DNA of 64,000 bases from Anolis sagrei (GCF_037176765.1 NC_090024.1:248883953-248947952); one strand, 5' to 3'; positions 42,401-55,000 are shown, numbered from the stretch's first letter. Notes: generated from the letters alone by a model not told the origin. Translations and numbers: made by a program.

Positions 42401-45400
42401 AAGTCCCAGGCTCGGCTATTTCTCCGGGCATCGCCCAACCAATCAGCTTCATGCATCTTATTTTGCAATGGACACACACACACTAATTGATTTCTTGCAT
42501 GCCCCATCATATTCCGTCCTTCTCTCTGAGAGGACTCAGAGCAGATTACAACAGGCAAACATTCAATACCTTGTTACAATAACATACAATGAGATACAAA
42601 TATACAGACAAAGGCAAAGGCTTCCCCTTTCATTTCCGCCTTCTGGAGGCGGTGCTCACCTCTGGCTCTGGGGGAGGCGCTCATCTCCATTTCCAAGCCA
42701 AGCAGCCTGTGTTGTCCATAGGCACCTCCTGGTCGTGTGGCCAGCATGACTGCTTGGAGTGTCCTTTTCCCTTTTCCTGCTGAGGCAGTACCTATTGAAC
42801 TACTCACATTTGCATGTTTTTGAACTGCTCGGTTGGCAGGAGCAAGGGCTAACAGTGAAAGCTCACCCCATTCCGCAGATTCGAACTGCCAACCTTCAGG
42901 TCAGCAGTTATTTATTATTTATTATTTATTTCTGGCATTCTCGACCCCTGACGGGGAACTCAGGACGGCTTACATTAGTAACGGTGCAAGACCGCTACAT
43001 AATATAACACAATCAAATACAAAACAGTCATTAAAACCAATACATTCAGCATTACTTAAAACAATAAAACAAAGTCACAATGTCATCTGCCGCAACGCCA
43101 TTCCAATCAGTGTCCATTATGGTGCAAGTTACATCTGCTGCCCATTGGCCTGGTCCCAAAATCATAATTTTAATTTTTTTCCTGAAGGCCAGGAGGGATG
43201 GAGTTGACCTTATTTCATTTGGGAGAATGTTCCATAGGCGGGGGGCCACAGCTGAGAAGGCCCTGTCTCTCGTCCCCGCCAGGCGCATTTGCGCTGTTGA
43301 CCGGAGCGAGAGCAGGGCCTCCCCGGATGATCTTAGATTACCAGGTGAGACGTAGGGGTGGATGTGTTAAGACAAGTAAGCTGGGCCAGAACCGTATAGA
43401 GCTTTATAGGTCAAAACCAGCACTTTGAATTGGGCTGGGAGGTGGACCGGCAGCCAGTGGAGCTGGCATAGCGGGGGGGGGGGGGGGGTGGCATGCTCCT
43501 TGTATGTAGCTCCTGTTAGTAATCTGGTTGCCTCCCACTGGACTAGCTGGAGTTTCTGAGCCGTCTTCAAAGGCAGCCCCATGTAGAGCGTGTTGCAGAA
43601 GTCTATTCAGGTTGCAGCTAGAGCATGGACCACTTCCCAAGGTACGGGCACAGCAGTTCAGTGGTTCAGCAGCACAAGGGTTTCACCCATGGTGCCAGCC
43701 AGGCTCTGCTTAAAGGCCTCCAGAGAAGGAAGGAGACGGCCCCGGATGCCCAGGCCAGAGGAGATTCCTCTTGACCCCCAGGAAGTCCTTCCTAATGTCC
43801 AGGCTGCCATTCTGCTCTGAGGGCTCAACCCCCTTGGGTCCCCCCCCTCTCTCCCCACCACAGAGTTCAAGGCCGCCTTCGACATGTTTGACGCTGACGG
43901 TGGCGGAGACATCAGCACCAAGGAGTTGGGCACGGTCATGAGGATGCTGGGCCAGACGCCCACCAAGGAGGAGCTGGACGCCATCATCGAGGAGGTGGAC
44001 GAGGACGGTGAGCCCGGGCCCACGGCCTTTGGCTGCCGGAGGGGGGGAAGAGGGGTCGCGGGGGTCACGGAGGCAGGCTGACCCACCCCTGGGTGCCCCT
44101 TGCCCGCAGGCAGCGGAACCATCGACTTTGAGGAGTTCTTGGTCATGATGGTGCACCAGATGAAAGAGGACGCCAAGGGCAAGAGCGAGGAGGAGCTGGC
44201 CGAGTGCTTCCGCATCTTTGACAGGTGAGGAGGACAGCTGAGGACAGGTGGGGAGGGGAGGGGGGCAGAGGCCGCTCCCTCCACTTTCAGTGGGCCCTTG
44301 ACCCACCTGAGACCCCTGCCCTGAAATATAACCATGTTTGTTCCTGGGCCACAAAGGCCATTTCCAAATTGGTTCTCTCATAAAGCCATGGTGGAGGTTC
44401 ATGAAAGGACCCAGGTTTTGTCTTTGAGGGAGGGGGGGATGGAGGGAGGGGGGGGGCTCATCCTGCAGCAGCAGCAGCCCCACATTTGGGCCTCGTTTCC
44501 CAAGGAATCTCTCTTCGTTGAGTCCCAACCCATTCAGGTTTCTGGAGGAGAGCAAGGACTTTCCAATGACGACCACACAAAGACACAGGAAAGCACTCTT
44601 TCAGGACATTCCACACTTTTTGTTTACGTTTAGGGGGTCACTTTCCATGGGATTGCCAACCTTCCAATGACCCCAAAGGAAACCACTCAGAAACGGGCCT
44701 CTTTCGCCTTTTCTCCCCAAAAGTTCACAAGTGGTCACTGGGATCAAGGGGATGTTGCGCCCGGTGTGCCAGGTGCATTGGGTGGTGAGATGGGTTGACG
44801 CACTCCACGGAGGGTGGCACTCGTGTGCCTGTGGTTGCCCACTGGAGGGGGCTCAGGGTGGGCCGGGCCGGGGGGTCACCCCTTGGGGCCACCACCCTTC
44901 GCCTTCCAGCACTTTCCAGAAGCCGCGGTCTGAGCGGAGGCGCATGGCATGGCTGGCGCATGGCCGGCCCTCCCTCCCTCCCTCCCTCTGGGGCTCTTCT
45001 CTGATTGCAAGGTGGCTGCTCACTGTGATGGGGGTCCCCTTCCTTCCCCCTCCCACCTTGGCTTCCCTCCCAAGGACACGCAGCCTCCTTCCGTCCTCCA
45101 GGCCAAGGGCAAAGGTCAGCTCTGCACTCCTCAGAGTGCTTTGGCCAGGCTGCCTTTGGGGCCCAATCCTTGGCCCCTCTCCAGGAAGAAGGGCCCCTGC
45201 AAACCAAGGCAAAGGTCTGTCAGGATACCTGGGTGCGGTGTGACCCATTGGGTTGGAAAGCATCCAACTGAATGGATCTACTAATCCAGTGGTTCTCAAC
45301 CTTCCTAATGCTGTGACCCCTTAGTGCAGTTCCTCATGTTGTGATGACCCCCAACCATTACATTATTTTTGTTGGTGCTTCATAACTGTAATTTTACTAA

Positions 45401-47454
45401 TGTTATTAATCATAATGTAAATATCTGATATGTAGGATGTATTTTCATTCACTGGACCAAATTTGGCACACATACCCCATACGCCCAAATTTGAATACTG
45501 GTGGGATTTGGGGGGGGGGGGGGTTGATTATGTCATTTGGGAGTTGTAGTTGCTGGGATTTATGGCTCATTTAAATCAAAAGAGCATTCTGAACTCCACC
45601 AAAGAGGCAATTGAACCGGATTTGGCACACATAACTCTCATGATCAACAGAAATACTGGAAGGGTTTGGTGGGCATTGACCTTGAGTTTGGGAGGTGTAG
45701 TTCACCTACATGCAGAGAGCACTGTGAACATAAACAATGATGGATCTGGACCAAAAATGGCATTAGAATACTCAGTATGCCCAAATGTGAACACTGGTGG
45801 AGTTTGGGGAAAATAGACTTTGACATTTGGGAGTTGTAGTTGCTGGGATTTATAGTTCACCTACAATTAAAACGCCTTCTGAACCATACCAATGATAGAG
45901 TTGGGCCAAACTTCCCACACAGAACCCTCATGATCAACAAAAATGCTGAGTTTTCTGATTGTCTTTGGTGACCCCTCTGTCACCCCTTTGCGACCCCTCC
46001 AGGGGTACCGACCCCCTGGTTGGGAAACACTGTAATTGATTATATCCAGGGAATTGCTGCGTCTGCACTGATTAATGAACGAAGCCCGACCCCCCCTTTG
46101 GCTGCCCTGGCCCAATGCGATGGGGTGATGGGAGTTGGAATTAGCCATGGTCTTGAGCCATAACAGTAAATAAAGAACAACACGCAAAAGCAGGGCAACT
46201 CCAGACAAGAAACAATCCGGGACAGCTAACCACCTCTCAACAAAAGATTCCCCCAGGCAGTAAGAAGCCACACTTTGAAAACTGCTAGGCCATTCAATGC
46301 CAATCGAGGTGGCCAAAGGCAACATTCACACTTGCCTCCAACAGACAAGAGTCCTTTCTTCCTCCCACCCTGGACCTCATTCCACAGATACATCAACCCC
46401 ACTTGCCTAGTTTCCAACAGACCTCACAACTTCTGAGATAGATGCAGGTGAAATGTCAGGAGAGAATGCTTCCGGAGCATGGCCAGGCAGCCTGGAAAGC
46501 TCCCCGCGGCCCAGGTTGCTGCCCCTCCACACTACAAATCCCAGTAGACCTTAGCATCGGGCCCGGGCAGTTGAAGTGGGGCCAAGAATAGAATGGAAGA
46601 GCTTGATGACCAATGTGCTATTGCAGAGAAAAATTGCATGCCTCCCCCATCACACACCACAAAACCACACACCACCCCTCCAAACCCCCCCCCCCACCAC
46701 CACCACCACACATCCCGCATGCCACATCAATACAAAGCACCCCCCCCCCCCCGGCTCCCCTCCATCCTGGGCTCACTTGTGGAGATGCAAAGAGAGGAGG
46801 AGGAGAGAAGAGCCCGGCCTTGACCAAGAAGCAGGGTCAAAGTGCAAGCCATGACCTTTTTCTGCCCTTCACCCCCCCCCCTCCCCGTTTCACAGGAATG
46901 CCGACGGCTACCTGGACGCAGAGGAGCTGATTGAGATCTTCCGGGCTTCTGGGGAGACGGTCAGCGAGTCCGAGATTGAGGAGCTCATGAAGGACGGGGA
47001 CAAAAACAACGACGGGCGGATTGACTTTGATGGTGAGCCGGTCTTGCGCCCGTTCCCTGCGTCCGGCCAGGAAAGAGTGACCCATGGACCGCCTCCAGCG
47101 CCCTTGCATTCCCCCTGGACGCTGGGCAAAGCTGGCCAAAGGGCCATTCCTTCCAAGGCCCCAGGGGGGTCCCCATTGACTTGCCCCTCAAGCAGGGGAC
47201 CGGGGCCCCTCAGAGGCCCCCCCAGGGTGGCAGGGCCATTCAGTGGGAATCTCTTGTCGAAGGCCGGAATCACTGGGTTGTTTGTAGGGTTGTTGGGTTT
47301 TCCAGGCTATATGGCCATGTTCTAGAGGCATTTTCTCCTGACGTTTCACCTGCATCTATGACAAGCATCCTCTGCTTTGGCCCTGATACCTCTCGTTCTC
47401 CTCCTTCTCCTCCTTCCCGCAGAGTTCCTGAAGATGATGGAGGGTGTCCAGTAA
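39487..47454 (+). CDS. TNNC2: TNNC2, fast skeletal troponin C (complete)
   Basis: Six coding exons: 39487-39489 (ATG only), 40577-40628, 43864-44007, 44110-44224, 46896-47032 and 47423-47454. These make 160 residues, exactly the family length, with GT-AG junctions. The protein is the calcium sensor of the fast-muscle thin filament. Four complete 12-residue EF-hand loops are visible: [12 protein letters not shown] (28-39), [12 protein letters not shown] (64-75), [12 protein letters not shown] (104-115) and [12 protein letters not shown] (140-151). All keep acidic residues at positions 1 and 12, so all four sites should bind calcium, as expected of the fast isoform and unlike the cardiac TNNC1 site I. 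The single-codon first exon is known for this gene. Introns 2, 4 and 5 carry L2, SINE, hAT and Penelope insertions. Confidence 0.98.
40871..41575 (+). repeat. Tandem duplication in TNNC2 intron 2
   Basis: Unit 1 (40,871-41,240) and unit 2 (41,253-41,575) share caatgacaaacag, tcaagtgcttgacccttgct and a CR1-like ggggtcagactag..ggc end. Unit 1 is ~65 bp longer. A further echo of the cttgacc block is at 40,743. Confidence 0.85.
41735..42060. mobile_element. Foldback MITE half and old CR1 pieces
   Basis: 41,735-41,850 matches the right arm of the foldback family (gatgggagttggagtccaac); 41,890-42,060 holds two worn reverse CR1 fragments. Confidence 0.6.
42068..42480 (-). mobile_element. Possible solo LTR fossil
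   Basis: On the minus strand a CCAAT-like box is followed by a stretch ending in aataaagtgttattactggg, resembling a promoter-to-polyA LTR. Boundaries are approximate and no internal part is present. Unrelated by eye to the 34-kb LTR. Confidence 0.35.
42606..42908 (-). mobile_element. Sauria-type SINE
   Basis: Reverse copy with the typical body (ggtacctattgaactactca-like block, catttgcatgtttttgaact), the B-box region attcgaactgcc and a cctttgcctttgt tail. The tRNA head is missing. Confidence 0.8.
42909..43640 (-). mobile_element. L2 LINE, ORF2 C-terminal third and tail
   Basis: From the tail (ggaactcaggacggcttaca) through [20 protein letters not shown] to [11 protein letters not shown] and [20 protein letters not shown], with a G tract near 43,471-43,487. 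Confidence 0.88.
43690..43815 (-). mobile_element. Worn CR1 piece next to TNNC2 exon 3
   Basis: Reverse CR1 blocks (ctctgcttaaaggcctccag, gaagtccttcctaatgtcca) end ~50 bp before the exon 3 acceptor. Confidence 0.6.
44225..45286. other. TNNC2 intron 4, repeat-poor part
   Basis: No exon seen on either strand and no repeat family recognised, apart from short G tracts near 44,430-44,455. Confidence 0.5.
45287..46032. mobile_element. hAT (Charlie-like) non-autonomous transposon, sister of 20,221
   Basis: Starts cagtggttctcaacctt and ends ggttgggaaacactg, with the same internal blocks and near-equal length (746 vs 730 bp). Inserted in TNNC2 intron 4. Confidence 0.88.
46165..46500 (+). mobile_element. 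Old Penelope-like terminal copy
   Basis: Sense arm with cacctctcaacaaaagattc, agacaagagtcctttcttc and gatgcaggtgaaatgtcagg, clearly more diverged than the other copies. Bases 46,500-46,895 hold C/CCA-rich low-complexity DNA before exon 5. Confidence 0.75.
47262..47375 (-). mobile_element. Penelope-like fragment in TNNC2 intron 5
   Basis: gtcgaaggccggaatcactg, then ggctatatggccatgttcta; ends ~48 bp before the last exon. Confidence 0.75.
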
Positions 47455-47664
47455 AGCCCTTCGGAGACATTCCTGCAGAGGGGCTGCCCCTTGCCCCGCT
47501 CCCGCCGGCCCCGCCTGCCCCACCAGCAAGAAGGAGAGCCTTCCTTTTCGGCCCAGCGCTCGGGATTTTGCCACAGACACCCACCCACCCATCCTTCCCT
47601 CCCTCGCTCCCTCCCTCCCTCGCTCCTTCCTTCCCTGGAATTCTGTTTCTAAGGTAGACATCTC

Positions 47665-47670
47665 AATAAA
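47665..47670 (+). terminator. TNNC2: TNNC2 polyadenylation signal
   Basis: AATAAA about 210 bp past the stop codon, with a GT-rich stretch (ggggtttgggg) about 40 bp further on. Confidence 0.8.
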
Positions 47671-47860
47671 GAGCAAAGGACTGGAAAACCATGAGTTGCA
47701 GATGGGAAATGGGGTTTGGGGGCCTGAATTGGAATGGCCGTGATCTAGAGCTGGAATTTAGGGGTCTTTGCCAGGAGGCAGAGACCAATTAGACTCATCA
47801 AAGAGTTCTTTTTCCCTGGCGAGACGGAGAAGCACCCAATTTTTTCCCTGATCTTCCCAA

Positions 47861-49153
47861 TGAAAGGTCTCACCAAGTTGAAGAAAAGCCATCAAGGTTT
47901 ATTAGTGATTCAGCTAAATAAGATGCAGAGCTGCAATCATTCGCCAGCAGAGCATGAGGAGAATACACCAATACAGTCATATTTATAGTAAATTCAAAGT
48001 TGCAGAGTTCAAACTTCCCGCCCCGGCTTCCCTGACGTTCCCCGCCGCGATTGGGCAATGGGCGAACAACTGGGAGGCAGCCCTCCCGCCCCCGGCGCCC
48101 CTGGACCAATCAGGAAACTCCAGTGGTTCGTAGGATCCAATGGGGAGACCTCTGCCGCCTGGCGGCGACAGCAAATCAGGAGAGAGGGAGGCGGGACGAT
48201 AGAACACAAAGGAATCTGGGACAGTCTTTAAACAAAGGAAATGCCATGTGGCCTGCGAGACAAAAAGCTCAAGCAGGGCTGACCTATTGTGTTTTGAGTG
48301 TTGTGAATCAACATATGTAAAAATATCCAGATCCTTCCTGGCTGTGAGACAGGAGAACAATGAGGGCAGCCTGGGGTTAATGCTATCAATGGGAAGTAAA
48401 CAAAAGCAGAGGGGAAGATTTCCCCTTATCTTACTTGAAGAGTGACAGAAACTTTTCCAAACAATTCTTTACTCTAGTGGGCCATCTCCGATGCTAGAGA
48501 TAAGAATCCTTTCCTATTATCCATGCAAGAATGTCTTTGGCTGGGGGGAGGGGGGGGGGTTCTGTAATCGCTGATGGCTTTTGTTCCTGAAGGCCAGGTG
48601 ATCCCCTAACATATTTCTTTGGAGGGAGAAAGGGGCAAAGGGTCAGGCTAGGGTCAGGAATACAAGGAAACATAAAAATCATATAGAAATTATACACAGA
48701 GAAATCATATTCAGGTATCTTCTCATCCAGGTCCCCAGAGAGAAATTAGTAATACCAATTATAAAAAGCAGCCGATATCAGGACACAGCATGAATTAATA
48801 TGTTGGAGAAAGTTCATGGGTAGAGAGCGAGTCCTTGAAGAGAGTGAAGTCCAGGAATGTAGCAGAATTCAAAAAGCCACCAAAAGGAGTCTATGGAGTT
48901 CCAATGGGCCAAGGAACAAAGCCCTGCAGCGCTGGGATGGAAACCGGTCCCATGGTCCTTGGAAAACTGTAACTCCTTCCATGGGCTGGAGCCCAGGGAC
49001 CAATCTCCTCCCTGAAAGCCTCGTGGGGTCCTTGCTGTTGTTACTGTCTTTGCAAATTGACCAAGACTCAACCCCTATTGTGCAGTCTGGTGCCCTTGCC
49101 CTTTGCAGAACTATAAGTTACTATCTCTTATTGGGGGGGGGGGCATGCTCGAC
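47861..49153 (-). mobile_element. Solo LTR-like fossil, family member 2
   Basis: Reverse copy sharing the gtcgagcatgc start, the ataagttactatct/cttatagttctgcaaag block, CCAAT boxes, a tataaatatgactg box and aataaaccttgatgg with 34,222-34,990. It is longer (about 1.29 kb) and has no attached internal region. Confidence 0.58.
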
Positions 49154-49189
49154 TTCAGGCGGAGGGAAATAGGGTGACTCTATGGATTC

Positions 49190-49385
49190 CATACAATCAC
49201 AGACTCCTAGGGTTGGAAGGGGCCCCCAAAGGCCATCCAGTCCAGCCCCCTGCTGTTCAAAAAAGGCACAGTCAAAGCCCCCCCCCCCTCAACAGATGGC
49301 CATCCAGCCTCTTCAGAGAAGCCTCCAAAGAAGGGCCCTCTCCCAGACTCCGAGGAGGCAGAGAGTTCCACTGCTGAACAGCTCT
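49190..49385 (-). mobile_element. CR1 LINE remnant
   Basis: Reverse 3' end: ggttggaaggggcccccaaa, ggccatccagtccagccccc and gagttccactgctgaac. Confidence 0.8.
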
Positions 49386-51349
49386 TCGGTGGGTTTTACT
49401 ATTCAAGGTGGTTTCAGTAGGGAAAACTACCGTAAAATAAAGGTGAGGATCCAAAAGTCGAATAGGAGGCAGAATGTGAGCATTTCGCTCATGAGCGAGC
49501 AAAGCGAGAAGTGTCATGTGATGGGGCTGCAAAGGATCTCAGAGCGTAGGCCGGCAAAGGTGCAGAGTCCCATGGTTGAAAAACCACAAGAGGTCTATTT
49601 ACAATCATAAGAAAAAACTGCATTTCTTAATTGGAGTGAGAGCTACTCCAACGTCCATCTTTTCTAAGGTTTCAAGAGAGGGGAAAACTCAATCGCTACG
49701 TGTCTCTCAACACACAAGCAGAGAGAGATCTCAAAGCACACAGCACACACTCTCCGTACTCAAGTGCAAGAAGGGAGAAGCCAGATTCAGAATGAGAGCT
49801 GTGGAATTGTGGGAGCTGGAGTCCGAAACACCATTTGCCCATGCCTGCACTAAGGTATTTCTAAGGTACCTTACTGCCCTTCTTAGTGGTTTGCCCCAAG
49901 AATCACAATATAAGATATCCCAAGCGCGCTGCTTTCCAGGCTAAGGTTATTCCATGAAGCTTTCAGGCTAATAAGCTATGTTGAACTGACGCTTTCCCTT
50001 AGTTTGCAAGAAGACTAAATACCTTTCTAACATGAAAACATTATGCTGTCACCAACATGAAAGCATTGTGATGACCTTGGCCTGAGCTGGATTCTCGTCT
50101 GCCGGCAACACAAACAGGAGGGACAGGTAAAATCTCATACTTTTCCTGGGCTGCTCGTGGTGGATCGGGATGTCTCTTAATGTTGCTTTTCCTTGCTCTC
50201 CAGCCACATGAAGGGTCCTGCCTTGGTTGGCTGCGCTTGCCTCCGGGACAGCCATGGTTCCATGCTGGGGAACGCTGGGAGTTGTAGTTTTGCAAGGTCT
50301 TCTGCCTCCTCAGGCTGCAGCTCTTTGGAGTTCCAGAGCATGGAGACATGGCTGTTATAAGCCAGACTGCATCCACTCTACAGTGTAGATGCACCCAATG
50401 TGGGTTGCAGCTCAACCAGTATTCAATTGGCCATAGGTCAAGCGACCCCTGTCCCCAAAGGCTGGCCACGGAGGCATCCGCATGGCAGGGTTACTGCAAT
50501 TTCCCTTGAACTGCCAGGGCTGAATGCTATGGAATCCGGGGAGTTGTGCTTTCACCAGGAAGGCATGTCGCCTTCTTTGCAGGATCCGATGGGAGGATGC
50601 TGTCCTTTGCTTCGGTCATCGTCCAGCCATTCCACCAAGGAGTGGTGTGCAAAACCATTGAAACCTTGTGTTGGGCCGCACTGGGGAGACTGGGCCGCTG
50701 AGAGGGAGGGAGGTGGCGCTCACCTTTATCCCAGAGGTGCGTCAGGTGCCTTCGAGGCTGACAGACAGAAACCGCCTCCTCTCCCTCCTTGAGTTTTGCT
50801 TCCGGGAGACTCAGCAGAAGCCATCCTCGATTTCCCGGCTGCAGAAATTGTGCAAATGAATCTGTCAGTCCAGCCCAAGGCATTCAACTCTTGCAACAAG
50901 GAGAGAGACTTCTTTCCCTGCAGGGCTTTTGGGCATGGAATGCAGCACATCACGGACGCAGGAGAGTTGTGTGCAGAATTCGTTCCTCCCATTTCCTCCG
51001 GTACTTTTGGTACTTTAGGAGCTCGTAACGGGAAGGGCCCTCCCGGTACGAAAACCCACCCGACACGAAAGCAAGCCAGAGCTGACTTGGGCTCCTCCTC
51101 TGCTTTTCGGCATCACAGTTTAATCCTTTTTATTTTATTTTGCAATATATTTTTATTTAGGATAAAAAGGTTGGGAGGGGAAGAAAAGGGGGAGGGGTGT
51201 TTTGTTTTTAGATGTAAAGAGGGGGAATGATAATATACAGAGGAAGAAAGAAAGAAAGAGCAGATTTGAGAAAAAAGAGAGAAAATATAAAGAAATATAT
51301 AAAATATAAAAAATAGTCAAAAATAATAAAAGAAAATCAAAAATAAAAA
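49386..51349. other. TNNC2-UBE2C convergent spacer, mostly unassigned
   Basis: No exon seen. 50,260-50,560 resembles a foldback MITE (ctgggagttgtagttttgc, ctacagtgtagatgcaccca). The rest, including the A/T-rich 51,130-51,349, is unassigned. Confidence 0.45.
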
Positions 51350-51650
51350 TGGGGAGGCTAAATTAACTGATTTATGAGGCCATAAAGAAGCCTCCAGCAA
51401 AGCATTCCAGCAGGGAAGCATGCGGGGAATGCGGAAGTGCTTCATCACCGTCACAGATGGACAAGGAAAGCGACAGCTCCCCTGGCGGCCAGAAAAAGTT
51501 AAATAGCCTCTGTGTATGTCTGTATACGTTGTATGTCAAATGGGCATGGAATGTTTGCCATATATGTGTACACTGTAATCCGCCCTGGGTGAGGAGGAGG
51601 GCGGAATAGAAAAGCTGTAAATAAATAAATATAAATAAATAATAATAAAT
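51350..51650 (+). mobile_element. L2-tailed SINE-like element, copy 2
   Basis: Head ggggaggctaaattaactga, body agctcccctggcggccag and gaatgtttgccatatatgtg, tail atccgccctgggtgaggagg then (ATAA)n. Confidence 0.75.
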
Positions 51651-51876
51651 CCCCCTTCTCCTCCAAGATCTAAAATGACCAAAATGGGACACTCTCAGCA
51701 ACTTCAATGGCATTCTGCGACTCCCAGGAATCCTTCTGCACCTCAACCAAGAGCTGAAAGCGGGATCAGGACCCTCACCCTCATCCTCCCTTCTTTTTGG
51801 GGGTCTGAGGAGGGAGAGGGCAGCCCGGAACCCCCCCCCCCCAAACCACACAGAGTGAGCGGATACTTAAAATGTG

Positions 51877-51882
51877 TTTATT
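51877..51882 (-). terminator. UBE2C: UBE2C polyadenylation signal
   Basis: AATAAA on the minus strand ~125 bp past the UBE2C stop codon. Confidence 0.72.
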
Positions 51883-52007
51883 TATACATTAAAAGGAGGG
51901 GGAAAAGACCAATAAATTTAAAAACAGTCTATAATACAAGCACACAAAGGCCGAGAGGACGAAGAGGTCAAAGGGCACACGTGGGGGGGGGGAGCAGGGG
52001 GGGCTCA

Positions 52008-55000
52008 TCAGCTTTCCTGGCTCTTCATATGCTTTGCGTACGATTCGTGGAGGCGTTTCTTGTAAGCTGCAGGTAAAGAAAAGAAGGAAGAGAGAGGGGC
52101 AATAACGGGCCTCCTGCACTGCCCGCATCCCAAATGCCCCCACCCCCAAAGGAAAACCTAAGAGATCCCCTCTATTTCCCCAAGTTTGGCCCAACTGCAG
52201 CCCCACAATTCTCCGTCAGGCAAAGTGCCTGGAGCAGGACTCAGAGCTGTTGTCATTGTTGTGGCTATTTGGTATTATAATCTTGGAACTTCCTGACAGA
52301 GAGAGAGAGAGAGAGAGAAAGAGCTGTTCAGCAGTGGAACTCCCTGCCCCTTGTGGAATGTGATGGGAGGAGGCTCCTTCTTGGGAGGCTTTGAAGCAGA
52401 GGCTGGGTGGTCCTCTGTCGGGAGGGCTCTGAAGGCGATTTCCCTGCTTCTTGGCAGAGTGGGGCTGAGCTGGAGGATGGCCCACCAGGTCCCCCCCAAC
52501 TCCAAGAGGGTGCCCCAAAAGTCACCACACAAAGGTCACCTTAGAGGTCATAGAATTTGCAAATGTATTTCCTGTTTCTCCCATTTATATATATTAATAT
52601 ATAAAATTTATAAATAATCTATAAAAGGTTCTTGAGGGTTTTTTGCGGGCTATATGGCCATGTTCTAGAGGCATTTCTCCTGACGTTTTGCCTGCATCTA
52701 TGGCAAGCATCCTCAGAGGTAGTGAGGTCTGTTGGAATTAGGAAAGTGGGTTTATATATCTGTGGAATGGCTGGGGTGGGACAAAGGACTCTTGTCTGCT
52801 GGAGCTAGGTGTGAAGGTTCCGACTGACCACCTTGATTAGCATTTGAAGGCCTGGCTGAGCCTGGGAAAATGTTTTGTTGAGAGGTGTTAAGATGTGCCT
52901 GCCTGTTTCCTCTCTGTTGTTTTGCTGTTGTAATTTTAGAGTTTTTTTTAATACTGGTAGCCAGATTTTGTTCATTTTCATGGTCTCTTCCTTTCTGTTG
53001 AAATTGTCCACATGCTTGTGGATTACACAGAGAAGCCATTGAAATCCACAAGCATGTGGACAATTTCAACAGAAAGGAAGAGACCATGAAAATGAACAAA
53101 ATCTGGCTACCAGTATTAAAAAAAACTCTAAAATTATAACAGCTAAACAACAGAGAGGAAACAACCAGGCACATCTTAACACCTCTCAACAAAACATTTT
53201 CCCAGGCTCAGGCAGGCCTTCAAATGCTAATCAAGGTGGTCAGTTGAAACATTCACACGCAGCTCCAGCAGAGAAGAGCTCTTTGCCCCACCCCAGCCAT
53301 TCCACAGATATATAAACCCATTGTCCTAATTCCAACAGACCTCACTACCTCTGAGGATGCTTGCCATAGATGCAGGCGAAACGTCAGGAGAGAATGCCTC
53401 TAGAACATGGCCATATAGCCCGCAAAAAACCCTCAAGAACCTAGTGATTCCAGCCATGAAAGCCTTCGACAATACAATCTATAAAAGTATTGAAATACTT
53501 TTGGGAACAGGATGTAAAGTTTTGCAATGAATGTTTTGTCAATAAAGGCACGTTTGTCAATAAAGTGCCCCCCCCCCTTTCCCTTCTGCAAGGCCACCCT
53601 GGGACACTCTACCCCTCTTGTCTCTCGATTGAGGCGCCAAACAGCTCTCGATATTAAAAAAACCCAGTTGAATACGCTAACATTGGAAGAGAATCAAAGG
53701 CAGGAAATTAGAAGCCCATGAAAGCACCCCAAAACCATAATATATACCTCAAACGCCCCCCAGCGTGCCCCTGAAAGACCCTTCCCCTTTAAGGGGCTCA
53801 GAAGAACAACAGCTGCCTCCCGAGGCTGCGGGGACCCTTCTGCCCCCCTGACAGGTTGGGGGTCCCATTCCACAACCACGAGCTGGCCTTCGTGGTTAAC
53901 TTCCGCTCATTCTCAAAAGGATTCAACCCGATCTGGGTCCCCCAAGTGCCTGCCCCATTCTCCCAAAATATGTTTGGGTGCTGGGGGCAGGGGGAGGTCA
54001 ATGAAGCCACCGAGCCACACTCTTCAGTCCCCAAATGGAGAGGAACCCAGGCCGTCAAGGTGGATTCAACCAAGACTTACTTTCCATGGACTGCGCTACC
54101 TGGAATCTTTGGCCACCCCAGGATTTGAAAGCCACCCCCCCCCCCCGAGCCCTTCAGGCGGCAAAAGGACCATTTGTTCCCCTGGACTGGAGCCTCACCT
54201 GTCTCCCCAGCCGTGCATGCCCAGAGAGCACTGACGCGACAGCCTGGGAGCCCCCTGGTAAGGAGGAGAGTGCGCTTTGCATGTGCTCCAGGGCATTGAA
54301 CCCCTCCCCGAGCAAGGACTCACCTGGCTGGTTCTTCCAGAGCTCTGCGGCCTCTGTGTTGAGGGGGCTCTCCGTGTTTGGCTCTGAGCGCACCAAGCAA
54401 GGAAGGAAGGAAAGAAGGAAGGTCAGTCCAGAGACCAAGGGACACTCCACAACCCCAATTCTCCAAGCTAACCCCCCGCCCCACTCCCTCCAAGCCCAGA
54501 AGCCCCCCAGGAGACCCTGGAAGGAACTGAAGACGTGGATGTTTCGTCGCGCTTCAGACTGACAATTCCTGATAGATGGCTCCTAACCATGACCTGAACT
54601 CAAGTCCTAAAATTGATTACTATATTTTTGAACTAAGCTGTAACGATCCTGTTATAATTGCTCTATTCCTATTCTACTATTCGTTCTCTCCACCTATTTT
54701 GACCAACATATCTCCTTTAACTCATTTTGCATACTGCTGAGGGCTGACCATTGTAATTATATGACTGTATTTTACTATTTTAATGTTTTAATGTGATTTA
54801 GAATATGATGTTTTTAATGTCTGTCTGTAGTATTTATGTTGGAAACTCGCACAAGTCCCTTGATGGAGGTGAGAAGCCCGGTATACAAAACTGCTAAATA
54901 AATAAAATAATAATCCCTTCCCCCCAAAAATGAGATTAGGGGTGCCTATGTTGCTGCTTAGGATGCTTGCTTTTATTGTTTATGATGTTTGTTGTTTTTA

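Noticed and set aside
42252-42749. 165-residue plus-strand frame as a possible gene
   Set aside because: It crosses an LTR-like fossil, an L2-type tail and a Sauria SINE, and resembles no known protein.
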